Positions 9,418 through 17,443 of a stretch of 63,250 nucleotides of DNA are shown here, in pieces (positions within the stretch are counted from its first letter, which is position 1; each line of letters begins with the position of its first letter). The translations under genes and the position numbers were made by a program. This DNA comes from Gammaproteobacteria bacterium (GTDB taxonomy: Bacteria; Pseudomonadota; Gammaproteobacteria; Pseudomonadales; Balneatricaceae). The notes below the pieces were generated by a model. It had not been told where the DNA came from. It saw nothing but the letters and a program-made list of their open reading frames with translations, and searched no databases. The stretch covers positions 1 through 63,250 of the forward strand of contig JAAERS010000406.1 in the NCBI GenBank assembly GCA_024230095.1, given 5' to 3'.

Positions 9418-10197
9418 ATGACAGCTAATGTAAAAGGCAGCAAAGCGCGAGTTAGGCGGGCACAGATACTCAGCCATATACAAAACAAGGGCCGCGCCTC
9501 TGTTGATGAATTAGCAGCGATATTTGGCGCAACGCCACAAACGATTCGCAAAGACCTGAGCATCATGGAAGTCGAGGGGGGCATTATGCGCGTGCATGGT
9601 GGTGCCATGCTATTAGCTGGCAATGAGTACACCAACTATGAAGCACGTAAGGAAATGGCTAGTGAAGAAAAAAATCGCATGGGTGCAGCCTGCTCAAAAT
9701 TAATACCAAACAACACCGTTATTGCTTTAAATGCAGGTACCACAACAGCCGCTGTAGCTCGCAATATCAAATACCATACGGGCATGAGAGTGGTTACTGA
9801 CAGTGTACTTGTAGCCAATGATATCAAGTCTTTTATGGACATTGAGGTGCTGGTACCAGGAGGCGAAGTACGGCGTTCGGATGGTACTATTTCCGGACCC
9901 ACTGCAGTTGAATTTATCAATAACTTTCGTTTTGATATTGCCATTATCGGCGCCGCGGCAATTGAAGACAGCGGTGCCCTACTCGACTTCAATCTGCATG
10001 AAGCTGCAGTGGTTACAGCGATGATTTCACACTCGCGCCATATTATCTTGGTTGCCGACAGCTCAAAATATGGACGCTCGGCCCCCGTACAAATAGGCCA
10101 CTTGTCAGAAATTGATACCCTGGTAACGGATAAGCGATGTTCTCGCCCACTCCGGCAACTAGCATTGGAGCAAAGTGTTCGATTAATAGAAGCCTGA
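9418..10197 (+). CDS. DeoR-family transcriptional regulator, YihW/CsqR-like
   Basis: A 259-residue DeoR-type repressor. The N-terminal winged helix-turn-helix (about residues 12-62) includes VDELAAIFGATPQTIRKDL and MRVHGGAML. The C-terminal sugar-phosphate-sensing DeoRC domain follows. The segment LLDFNLHEAAVVTAMISHSR, then LVADSSKYGRSA, closely parallels what I recall of E. coli YihW (CsqR), the sulfoquinovose regulator. It starts at ATG 9418 after AAAGG. It sits at the head of the TRAP and sulfosugar genes and probably represses them until a pathway intermediate is present. The effector is inferred, not shown. Confidence 0.85.
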   Translation: MTANVKGSKARVRRAQILSHIQNKGRASVDELAAIFGATPQTIRKDLSIMEVEGGIMRVHGGAMLLAGNEYTNYEARKEMASEEKNRMGAACSKLIPNNTVIALNAGTTTAAVARNIKYHTGMRVVTDSVLVANDIKSFMDIEVLVPGGEVRRSDGTISGPTAVEFINNFRFDIAIIGAAAIEDSGALLDFNLHEAAVVTAMISHSRHIILVADSSKYGRSAPVQIGHLSEIDTLVTDKRCSRPLRQLALEQSVRLIEA

Positions 10198-10241
10198 CAA
10201 CCCCTCCTTTATTTGCCCTGAGTCAAGCCAAGGCACTTGAC

Positions 10242-10286
10242 TTTATTTTTGTTTTGTCTATTATTTAGAAAATAACGAAAATAAAA
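10242..10286. promoter_or_regulatory. Imperfect inverted repeat upstream of TRAP genes, probable DeoR operator
   Basis: The left arm TTTATTTTTGTTTT (10242-10255) and right arm AAAATAACGAAAATAAAA (10269-10286) are imperfect reverse complements built on TTTATTTTYGTT. This matches the theme of the regulator's own site (TTTCGTTT/AAACGAAA). It lies in the 153-base gap between the regulator and the first TRAP gene, where the promoter should be. Confidence 0.5.
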
Positions 10287-10350
10287 CGCGCTTAACAATC
10301 AACTTAAAATCTCCATTTTTAGAGGCTGTAACAAAAAAGCGCAAGATCAG

Positions 10351-10986
10351 GTGAACGATGCCTTTCTTCTTTATGCTTCATATCTGGGTACGCCCATGTT
10401 GATGCCTGTACTTAGACTCTTTGCTGCAGTCAATAACCGCATACTGCTGATCTGTCGCTGGGTTGCTAGCATGGCCCTAGCCACAATGGTGGTGGTGATT
10501 TTACTGCAGGTGTTTTTCCGCTACGTACTAAATGACGCCATGGCTTGGCCAGATGAGTTTGCCCGTTTTCTTATGCTTTGGATGGCGTGTTTAATGGCCC
10601 CCTCAGCGTTTAGATGGGGTGGTTTCGTGGCCATTGACATGTTCCTGCGCTACTTATCACCACTGGCTGCACGCTTTTTTGCCATTGTATTATTGCTCAT
10701 GTCTGGCACTGTTTTATGGGTGGGCATTCAGCACGGTTATACCCATACCATGGGTTTCGGCGGCAGCTTCACCAGCTCCTCCTTACGCTTACCCCTCGAT
10801 CTTATCGGTTTTGAGATGGTCAGGTTTAAATTGCGTTATATGTATGCCTCCTTGTTTTTGGGCACCGGTTTAATGCTAGTGGTTAATGTGGAATTGATAC
10901 TGCGCATGGTCATGCATATATGGGATAAAGACGCTGTATTACCTGTCACAGACCAACCAACCACCCAAATTATGGAGGCTGAATAA
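10351..10986 (+). CDS. TRAP transporter small permease (DctQ family)
   Basis: A 211-residue protein from a GTG at 10351. An ATG at 10396 is an alternative start, and neither has a strong ribosome-binding site. Four membrane helices are evident (the first at about residues 32-54, RWVASMALATMVVVILLQVF). The DctQ signature is recognisable around RYVLNDAMAWPDEFARFLML. It pairs with the large permease, whose start overlaps this stop by one base (TAATG). The substrate is inferred from context to be a sulfosugar or its glycoside. Confidence 0.88.
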   Translation: MNDAFLLYASYLGTPMLMPVLRLFAAVNNRILLICRWVASMALATMVVVILLQVFFRYVLNDAMAWPDEFARFLMLWMACLMAPSAFRWGGFVAIDMFLRYLSPLAARFFAIVLLLMSGTVLWVGIQHGYTHTMGFGGSFTSSSLRLPLDLIGFEMVRFKLRYMYASLFLGTGLMLVVNVELILRMVMHIWDKDAVLPVTDQPTTQIMEAE

Positions 10987-12485
10987 TGCTTATTTGGGTT
11001 CTACCCCTGTTTTTGATTCTAATACTAGTTGGCCTGCCCGTGGCCTTCTCCCTACTATTCGCACCTGGGGTCATGCTTTGGTTTAACGGCCAAGAAAGAG
11101 ATATCGCCTTACTTTATCGCAATGTTTATAACGGTATCGATAGTTTCCCACTTATGGCGCTGCCGTTCTTTATGCTCGCTGGCGAGCTAATGAATCGCGG
11201 AGGCATTACCATTCGCTTGGTGGAATTTTCACAAGCCCTCATGGGCCACCTCCGCGGCGGCCTTGCACAGGTCAACATCCTTTCATCCATGTTATTTGCC
11301 GGCTTGTCGGGCTCCGCTGTAGCAGATACTTCAGCTTTAGGCTCCACACTCATTCCCGCCATGGAAAAGAACGGATACTCGCGCAAGTTTGCCGCCGCCA
11401 TTACCGCCGCCAGTTCCGTTATAGGCCCGATCATTCCTCCTTCCGGGATTATGATCATTTATGCCTATGTAATGGGCGAAAGTGTGGCCGCACTCTTTTT
11501 GGCTGGGATTGTGCCAGGCATCATGGTGGGCGCTGGTCTGATGATTGTGGTCAGACTCATGGCCGACCGCCACGAACTGCCAAAGGCCGAACGTATTGTT
11601 AACAAGGATCAAATAATATCATCGGCCGAGCACTGGGTTTCCTTCTTTCTTTTACGATTAAATATTGCAGGATTAATGTTTGTTTTGTGCTTGGCAGTGG
11701 TGGCCTTGATTAATCGCATTGTCGGTATGGATCTGCAATTGTCTAGCTGGGTCATGTACTTGGTCATGCTCATCCCAGCACACTTATTCCTGTTGCGTTT
11801 GCGGCGCATGGTATCCAGTGATTTCCGGATCATCTGCAAGAAAGCGGTTGCCCCTTTGCAGACACCGATCATCATACTGGGTGGCATCCTAATTGGTGTA
11901 TTCACCCCCACTGAGGCCTCGGCTATTGCCGTGGCATATGCTCTAATCATATCTCTTTTTATTCTCAAGTCCATGAAAATTCAAGACTTGTCTCAAGTGC
12001 TGGCTAAATCTGCATTAGCTTCATCTACCGTATTATTATTGGTCGGGGCTTCCGTGGCATTTAAAACCGTCATTAGCCTCAGTCATGCGCCTGAGCAGCT
12101 AGCCGCTATGATTCTGGATTTAAGTGACAATCCGTTAATACTGCTATTTTTGATCAATATCTTGTTATTTGTAGTGGGCATGTTTTTGGACGCAGGCCCA
12201 GCCATTATTATCCTGGGCCCAATACTAGGCCCCATATTTATTGATCTGGGCGTACACCCTGTTCACTTCGCTGTCATTATGGCCGTGAATCTAACCGTAG
12301 GATTGGCAACCCCGCCAATGGGGCTGGTTTTGTTCGTCGCCTCGTCCGTGTCTGGCGAAAGAGTCGAGACTATTTCGCGCACCATTTTACCTTTTTTGGC
12401 TGTGGAAGTGGCCGTAATATTTCTTATTACTTACTTCCCATTTTTGTCAATGACCATTCCACGGTTAACCGGGTTTGTTCAGTGA
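10986..12485 (+). CDS. TRAP transporter large permease (DctM family)
   Basis: A 499-residue, very hydrophobic 12-14 helix protein. DctM motifs include PLMALPFFMLAGELMNRGG, FAGLSGSAVADTSALGS and the conserved AITAASSVIGPIIPPSG. It is somewhat longer than the usual 430 residues because of an insertion near residues 205-290. It forms the sodium-driven import channel with the DctQ subunit and takes substrate from the periplasmic DctP protein encoded next. Confidence 0.92.
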   Translation: MLIWVLPLFLILILVGLPVAFSLLFAPGVMLWFNGQERDIALLYRNVYNGIDSFPLMALPFFMLAGELMNRGGITIRLVEFSQALMGHLRGGLAQVNILSSMLFAGLSGSAVADTSALGSTLIPAMEKNGYSRKFAAAITAASSVIGPIIPPSGIMIIYAYVMGESVAALFLAGIVPGIMVGAGLMIVVRLMADRHELPKAERIVNKDQIISSAEHWVSFFLLRLNIAGLMFVLCLAVVALINRIVGMDLQLSSWVMYLVMLIPAHLFLLRLRRMVSSDFRIICKKAVAPLQTPIIILGGILIGVFTPTEASAIAVAYALIISLFILKSMKIQDLSQVLAKSALASSTVLLLVGASVAFKTVISLSHAPEQLAAMILDLSDNPLILLFLINILLFVVGMFLDAGPAIIILGPILGPIFIDLGVHPVHFAVIMAVNLTVGLATPPMGLVLFVASSVSGERVETISRTILPFLAVEVAVIFLITYFPFLSMTIPRLTGFVQ

Positions 12486-12534
12486 TGGTTTGTGCAATAA
12501 ACCAACTAAAGTAATACAACTAGGAGTCCATAAG

Positions 12535-13593
12535 ATGTTCAAAAAAACCCTAAAAACAGTAGCACTTGCGACCATGATGGCAGGTATAGCCTTGCCTGCT
12601 GTAGCCGCAGATTTTAATTTGCGTGCTACCGCAAACTCAAACGAGAACGACGAAGACTATGATGGTTTAGTGGTCTTCAAAAATTATGTGGAAGCAGCGT
12701 CCAACGGTGCCATTTCAGTGGATCTTTTCATCGGCACCCAGCTATGTAAAGGCGGTGCTGAGTGTTTGCAAAGTGTGGCTGATGGCTCGGTCGACATTTA
12801 TATTAGTACCTCTGGCGGTGCGGCAGGTATCTTCCCTTACGTGCAAGTGCTTGATCTACCTTACCTGATGGCTGACGATCGTGTCGCTGAACACGTATTG
12901 ACGGGCGACTTCACTCGCACCATCCGTGATATGGCACTAGAAGATTCTGATGGCGCTATCCGTCTGATGACCATTGGTAACACTGGTGGCTGGCGCAACT
13001 TTGCCAACACCAAACGTCGTGTACAAGGTCCTGCCGACATGAAAGGCTTAAAGATTCGTACGGTGGTAGCCGATCTTCCTCAAGAGCTAGTGCGCTCCTT
13101 AGGCGCTTCACCTACGCCAATTCCTTGGCCTGAGCTATTTACCTCTTTCCAAACTGGTGTTGTAGAAGGTTCTAAAAATGGTATTACTGACATAATGGGC
13201 ATGAAATTCCCAGATGCTGGTCTGCAATATGTAACCTTGGATGGGCATGCTTACATGGGTGCTTTATGGTGGATGAATAATGCCAACTTTAAGTCCATGC
13301 CACCTAGTCTGCGTCAAGTGGTTGTTGATGGCTTCCATGCCTTGCAGCAAGCAACCTTTGCTTCACCAAAACGCAAGTCTATTAGTGCTTACCAAGACTT
13401 CGTAGCCGGTGGTGGTGACTTGTATGTACCTACCCCAGCAGAAAAAGCTGACTTTAAGAAAGCCTCTGCACCTGTGTATGATTGGTATATGAAAAACGTG
13501 CGCGGTGGTGAAGCGTCTTTCAACGCCCTCACTGCAGCCGTCGCTGAAGCCGAGAAAGACATCAATGCAGCTCGCGCTGCTGATGTGAACTAA
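12535..13593 (+). CDS. TRAP transporter periplasmic substrate-binding protein (DctP family)
   Basis: The start is at ATG 12535, which has a clear TAGGAGT ribosome-binding site; an in-frame upstream extension lacks one. The 352-residue product has a signal peptide cut near LPAVAA/DFNL. The DctP core includes DMKGLKIRTV and the conserved PIPWPELFTSFQTGVVEG. The Arg of KIRTV (the family's carboxylate-binding Arg) is present. It delivers substrate to the permeases encoded before it. It is followed by a strong terminator, so the transporter forms its own transcription unit. The ligand is not readable; sulfoquinovose or sulfoquinovosyl glycerol is suggested by context. Confidence 0.9.
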   Translation: MFKKTLKTVALATMMAGIALPAVAADFNLRATANSNENDEDYDGLVVFKNYVEAASNGAISVDLFIGTQLCKGGAECLQSVADGSVDIYISTSGGAAGIFPYVQVLDLPYLMADDRVAEHVLTGDFTRTIRDMALEDSDGAIRLMTIGNTGGWRNFANTKRRVQGPADMKGLKIRTVVADLPQELVRSLGASPTPIPWPELFTSFQTGVVEGSKNGITDIMGMKFPDAGLQYVTLDGHAYMGALWWMNNANFKSMPPSLRQVVVDGFHALQQATFASPKRKSISAYQDFVAGGGDLYVPTPAEKADFKKASAPVYDWYMKNVRGGEASFNALTAAVAEAEKDINAARAADVN

Positions 13594-13608
13594 ACACTTG
13601 GTTGATCG

Positions 13609-13656
13609 GACTCGGACACATCCATAAATCGATGTGTGCGAGTCACTGCTGTTTTT
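13609..13656 (+). terminator. Strong rho-independent terminator after TRAP operon
   Basis: Stem GACTCGGACACATC (13609-13622), an 8-base loop, and the near-perfect partner GATGTGTGCGAGTC (13631-13644) with one mismatch. GTTTTTAT follows. It closes the dctQMP unit on the plus strand, so the downstream sulfosugar operon needs its own promoter. Confidence 0.85.
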
Positions 13657-13714
13657 ATATTGTTAATTGCCTTGTCATAGTGAATGCCAAGGTAGTTAAC
13701 AATACCTATGCCGT

Positions 13715-14236
13715 TTATCGAAACGGGTATATCCAACTTCTGTAATCGTCGATGAGTAAATGTGCCTTTTCAATTTGTTCTTTAGACATCTTTTTAACAA
13801 CTTCCTCTTGCGATATAGCCGCATCAGGATCGCCGCCTATGGCAGAAAGAGCGTACCACATATAGGCTCTAATCAAGTCCGGCGTGGGCATACCGCGTCC
13901 AACCTCATAGTACCAGCCCACACCAGATTGGGCTCCAGCATGGCCCTTCATGGATGCGCGCAGGTACCATTCAAACGCCCGCATATCATCCTGCTCAACG
14001 CCAAGGCCAGAGGCATACATTACACCAATCAATTCCTCCGCTTCGGCATTGCCAGATCGCGCCGCCAAAGACAATTCTTGCAGTGCTGTGACATATTGTT
14101 TTTGGTCCATCAGATCACGCGCTGTTTCAAGCTCAGCCCATACCGGTTGGGCCAAAATAAGACTTATAGCCAACGTCGCTACCCTACCTATTTTGGGTAT
14201 ATTATGTTTGTAATTACTGGTTTGTTGAGTAGCCAT
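13715..14236 (-). CDS. Secreted SEL1-repeat (tetratricopeptide-like) protein
   Basis: A 173-residue protein with a signal peptide ending near ISLILAQPVWAE. SEL1-like repeats span about residues 55-130 (AEAEELIGVMYASGLGVEQD, AFEWYLRASMKGHAGAQSG, AYMWYALSAIGGDPDA). SEL1 repeats mediate protein contacts; no enzymatic role is visible. It starts at ATG 14236 after AAGG. It is the only minus-strand gene inside the sulfosugar region. Its first 33 bases overlap the start of the plus-strand peroxidase gene head to head. Confidence 0.8.
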   Translation of the reverse strand: MATQQTSNYKHNIPKIGRVATLAISLILAQPVWAELETARDLMDQKQYVTALQELSLAARSGNAEAEELIGVMYASGLGVEQDDMRAFEWYLRASMKGHAGAQSGVGWYYEVGRGMPTPDLIRAYMWYALSAIGGDPDAAISQEEVVKKMSKEQIEKAHLLIDDYRSWIYPFR

Positions 14237-15508
14237 GTTGCCGCCTTAGAATTACCTAAATCACAGCATGATAGCGATTTCCATAAATTTAGTGAAGAGC
14301 AAGCACAGTTAGGTCAATTGCTTTTTTATGACGCCATTCTATCTGGTAACCGTAATATTTCTTGTGGCACCTGCCATAATCACGCTCACGGCAGTGCCGA
14401 CGGTCTTGCCTTGGGTGTCGGCGAAGGTGGTGTTGGTTTGGGCCCGCAACGCTCCACTGGCAGCGGCACTGATAGGATACTCAAGCGCATCCCACGCAAT
14501 GCACCTGGGTTATGGAATGTAGGAGCCAAAGAATATGTCACTTTTTTCCTGGATGGACGTGTGAGCCATGCGGATTTTTATAATAACCGTTTTAATACTC
14601 CTGCTCAGGAATGGTTGCCCCAAGGTTTAAACAGTTTATTAGCGGCACAAGCCTTGTTCCCCCTGACATCACAATTTGAAATGGCAGGAGACCCTGGTGA
14701 GAACCAGGTCGCTGGCGCCGTCTATGATCGCATTGACGCCGTATGGCCCATTCTAGCCAAGCGAGTACGAATCATCCCTCAATATGGAGAAATGTTTGTT
14801 ACGGCATTTGCCGATATCAACAAACCGGAACAAATCACAATCTCCCATATTGCCAATGCCATAGCCGCTTTTGAGGCATTGGAGTGGCGTTCAACAGATT
14901 CACCTTTTGATGCTTATCTACAAGGTCAAAAAAACGCCCTAACACAAGCTCAACAGCGCGGCATGACCCTGTTTTATGGCGCTGCTGATTGCCACCAGTG
15001 CCACTCAGGTCCGTTATTAACAGACCATCAATTTCATGCTCTAGGTTTGCCACAGTTTGGCCCAGGGCGCACCCGACAGTGGGATATGATCGTGCGTGAC
15101 CTAGGCCGCATGTCGGCATCAGATCGGTTCGAGGATGCTTATCGGTTTCGCACCCCATCCCTAAGAAATGTTGCCCTGACCGCGCCTTATGGTCATAACG
15201 GTGCATACCCTACCTTAGAGGGCATTGTACGTCATCATTTGAATCCACAGCTAGAGTTTGCCAGTTGGCGACCAGAGATGGTGGATTTACCGGTCGCCGC
15301 GTGGTTACAAAAAACCGATTTCATGGCCCTAGAAGATAGCCGTGAACGCCAACGCGTCAGCTCAACAATAGATATACAGCCACAGCAACTGCAAGACCAT
15401 CAGGTGGCTGATATTGTCGCTTTCCTTAATGCCTTGACTGGCACAGCATCGGTCAATGGTCGTTTAGGCAAGCCCAAACATGTACCCAGTGGGTTAGAGG
15501 TGGATTAA
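14204..15508 (+). CDS. Di-heme cytochrome c peroxidase / MauG-family protein
   Basis: The start is placed at ATG 14204 (MFVITGLLSSHVAALELP), giving a short export signal and 434 residues. The open frame extends far upstream, but that part is antisense to the SEL1 gene. Two c-type heme sites are present: CGTCH at residues 54-58 and CHQCH at 263-267, with RFRTPSLRNVALTAPYGHNG downstream as in bacterial CcpA/MauG proteins. It should be periplasmic. The stop overlaps the kinase start by one base (TAATG), so it is translationally coupled to the sulfosugar operon. A role in that pathway has no precedent known to me. Confidence 0.85.
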   Translation: MFVITGLLSSHVAALELPKSQHDSDFHKFSEEQAQLGQLLFYDAILSGNRNISCGTCHNHAHGSADGLALGVGEGGVGLGPQRSTGSGTDRILKRIPRNAPGLWNVGAKEYVTFFLDGRVSHADFYNNRFNTPAQEWLPQGLNSLLAAQALFPLTSQFEMAGDPGENQVAGAVYDRIDAVWPILAKRVRIIPQYGEMFVTAFADINKPEQITISHIANAIAAFEALEWRSTDSPFDAYLQGQKNALTQAQQRGMTLFYGAADCHQCHSGPLLTDHQFHALGLPQFGPGRTRQWDMIVRDLGRMSASDRFEDAYRFRTPSLRNVALTAPYGHNGAYPTLEGIVRHHLNPQLEFASWRPEMVDLPVAAWLQKTDFMALEDSRERQRVSSTIDIQPQQLQDHQVADIVAFLNALTGTASVNGRLGKPKHVPSGLEVD

Positions 15509-16389
15509 TGGCGAGCATTTTAGTGATAGGCATGGCGGTTGTGGACTTTGTATTTGGTCTTGATCAAATGCCAGATAAGGCCCAAAAGTACCGTGCCAAA
15601 TCAGCCTCTATTGTCGGTGGTGGCACAGCAGCCAATGCTGCTGTAGCGGCTGTAAGGCTCGGCGGCAAAGCCTACTTGGGTGGCCGCTTGGGCGACGACC
15701 ACATGGGCGACCTAATTACCACCGATTTGCAAAAAGAAGGTGTGGATATTACTTGTATACAACGCAGCCCCGGGGCTCAGTCGTCCTATTCGTCTGTGTA
15801 TTTAGACGCTGATGGTGAACGGCAAATTGTTAATTTTCGTGGTGCCAGATTATGCACTGATACCCACTGGATTGACTTGGCACCATCGGTAGATGCGGTG
15901 CTGGTTGATAGCCGCTGGGTAGATGCCTCTATTAGCGCATTAAAACTGGCTCGAACACGAGGCATTCCTGGTGTGCTCGACGCGGAGGCACCCATTGACG
16001 AGCGTCTACTAGCCTTAGCCAGCCATATTGCTTTTTCCAAACAAGGCTTACTGTCTTTAACATCAGCCAATAGTTTGCCAAATGCCTTACTTGAGGTAGC
16101 ACAAAGTGTACCCGGTTTTTGCTGTGTGACAGATGGTGCCAATGGCACGTTTTATGTGGCTGACAATAAGGTTAACTCGGTGCCCGCTTTCCCTGTCAAG
16201 GTTATCGACACCCTTGGTGCTGGTGATATATGGCATGGTGCCTTCACCCTCAAAATAGCTGAAGGGGCTAGCGAGCAAGAAGCCATGGTATTTGCTAACG
16301 CTGCCGCTGCTATCAAATGCACCTACCTAGGTGGGCGACAAGGTTGCCCCAATCGCACTGCAACAGAACATTTTATTAAGGAGAAGTAA
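15508..16389 (+). CDS. yihV-like: PfkB-family sugar kinase, probable 6-deoxy-6-sulfofructose kinase (YihV-like)
   Basis: A 293-residue ribokinase/PfkB enzyme with the C-terminal DTLGAGDIWHGAF motif (catalytic base Asp240). It resembles my recollection of E. coli YihV along its whole length: KYRAK near 27, VGGGTAANAAVAAVRLGG, GERQIVN near 103-109, DSRW at 134-137. YihV residues I recall as sulfonate-binding (Lys27, Asn109, Arg138) correspond to Lys27, Asn109 and Arg136 here. It should phosphorylate sulfofructose at C1 using ATP. It overlaps the peroxidase gene and lies 2 bases before the aldolase gene. Confidence 0.85.
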   Translation: MASILVIGMAVVDFVFGLDQMPDKAQKYRAKSASIVGGGTAANAAVAAVRLGGKAYLGGRLGDDHMGDLITTDLQKEGVDITCIQRSPGAQSSYSSVYLDADGERQIVNFRGARLCTDTHWIDLAPSVDAVLVDSRWVDASISALKLARTRGIPGVLDAEAPIDERLLALASHIAFSKQGLLSLTSANSLPNALLEVAQSVPGFCCVTDGANGTFYVADNKVNSVPAFPVKVIDTLGAGDIWHGAFTLKIAEGASEQEAMVFANAAAAIKCTYLGGRQGCPNRTATEHFIKEK

Positions 16390-16391
16390 AT

Positions 16392-17417
16392 ATGCAATTA
16401 TCACCAGGTAAGCAGTGGGGATTGCGTCGCATGGCCGATGCCAATGGCATCTTCAAGATGACAGCGGTAGATCAACGCCCGCCGATCAAAGGGCCTATTG
16501 CAGCCCACTTGGGCACCACGGAAGCACCTTGGGAGCAGGTGGCCAAGTTTAAAGGATTGTTGGTGGATACCCTGCAAGCGCAAAGCACCGCTATGCTGCT
16601 AGACCCACATTACGCCATTCCCTATAGTCTGGAGTCTTTGTGCCCAAGCAAGGGGTTAATTGTGACATTAGAAGATTCACTTTTTGTCGAAACAGCAGAA
16701 GGCCGAGTCAGTGCCGATATTGATGATTGGTCGGTATCAAAAATTAAGCGTATGGGCGGTGATGCCGTAAAAGTATTAGCTTGGTATCGGCCCGACGCTG
16801 GACTAAAAGCACGGCAACAACAACAGGACTATGTAAAGCGCCTAGGAGAAGAATGTGCTCGCTTTGATATCCCCTTCTTATTTGAATTGTTGGTTTATCC
16901 ACTGGCAAAAGACGCCCACCAAACGAAAGAATATGTGGAAATGAAAGGTAAAAAAGCAGACCATGTATTGCAGTCCGTTATGGAGTTTGCCAAGCCAGAT
17001 TATGGTGTTGATGTATTCAAACTAGAAAGCCCAATCAATGCTGCAGAGGCCGACGGTTCTCAGGCTGTACAAGCCGTATTTGACGAAATGGGCCAACTGG
17101 CGAGTCGACCTTGGGTGATGCTTTCTGCCGGCGCAGGTAAGGACGAATTTAAACAAGTATTGCAGCACGCCTTTAAAGCTGGCGCATCCGGCTTTTTAGC
17201 TGGACGAGCTATCTGGTTAGAGGCCTTTAACGCCTATCCCAATTGGCAACAAATTGAAAAAGACCTGCGTGGCAATGCCGTTGATTATATGCGCGAAATT
17301 TCGTTATTAGCCGATGTTCAAGCACAACCATGGAAACAACACCCATGTTACGGCCCCAAAGGGGCGCATTTTGCCTATAGTGACGCCCAATTTCGCCATC
17401 AATATGCTTCCATCTAA
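16392..17417 (+). CDS. yihT-like: Class I aldolase of the LacD/YihT family, probable sulfofructose-1-phosphate aldolase
   Basis: A 341-residue TIM-barrel aldolase. The Schiff-base lysine is Lys210 in GVDVFKLESPIN, matching LacD and YihT. AGASGFLAGRAIW (263-275, Arg272) is almost identical to the YihT segment that holds its substrate-anion Arg. TAVDQR near residue 24 is also shared. It should cleave 6-deoxy-6-sulfofructose 1-phosphate to DHAP and sulfolactaldehyde. Tagatose-bisphosphate aldolase is the main alternative. The coupled YihV-like kinase favours the sulfosugar, and the length is closer to LacD than to YihT. Confidence 0.8.
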   Translation: MQLSPGKQWGLRRMADANGIFKMTAVDQRPPIKGPIAAHLGTTEAPWEQVAKFKGLLVDTLQAQSTAMLLDPHYAIPYSLESLCPSKGLIVTLEDSLFVETAEGRVSADIDDWSVSKIKRMGGDAVKVLAWYRPDAGLKARQQQQDYVKRLGEECARFDIPFLFELLVYPLAKDAHQTKEYVEMKGKKADHVLQSVMEFAKPDYGVDVFKLESPINAAEADGSQAVQAVFDEMGQLASRPWVMLSAGAGKDEFKQVLQHAFKAGASGFLAGRAIWLEAFNAYPNWQQIEKDLRGNAVDYMREISLLADVQAQPWKQHPCYGPKGAHFAYSDAQFRHQYASI

Positions 17418-17443
17418 GGCGTGATAATTCCTAGGAGATTATT

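Noticed and set aside
13760-14203. N-terminal extension of the peroxidase frame
   Set aside because: It is antisense to the well-formed SEL1 gene and has no exported-protein features. The signal-like sequence starts at 14204.
15508-17417. Tagatose 6-phosphate (LacC/LacD) pathway
   Set aside because: The aldolase is in the LacD superfamily, but the kinase tracks YihV with its sulfonate residues, and no lac or gat genes are present.
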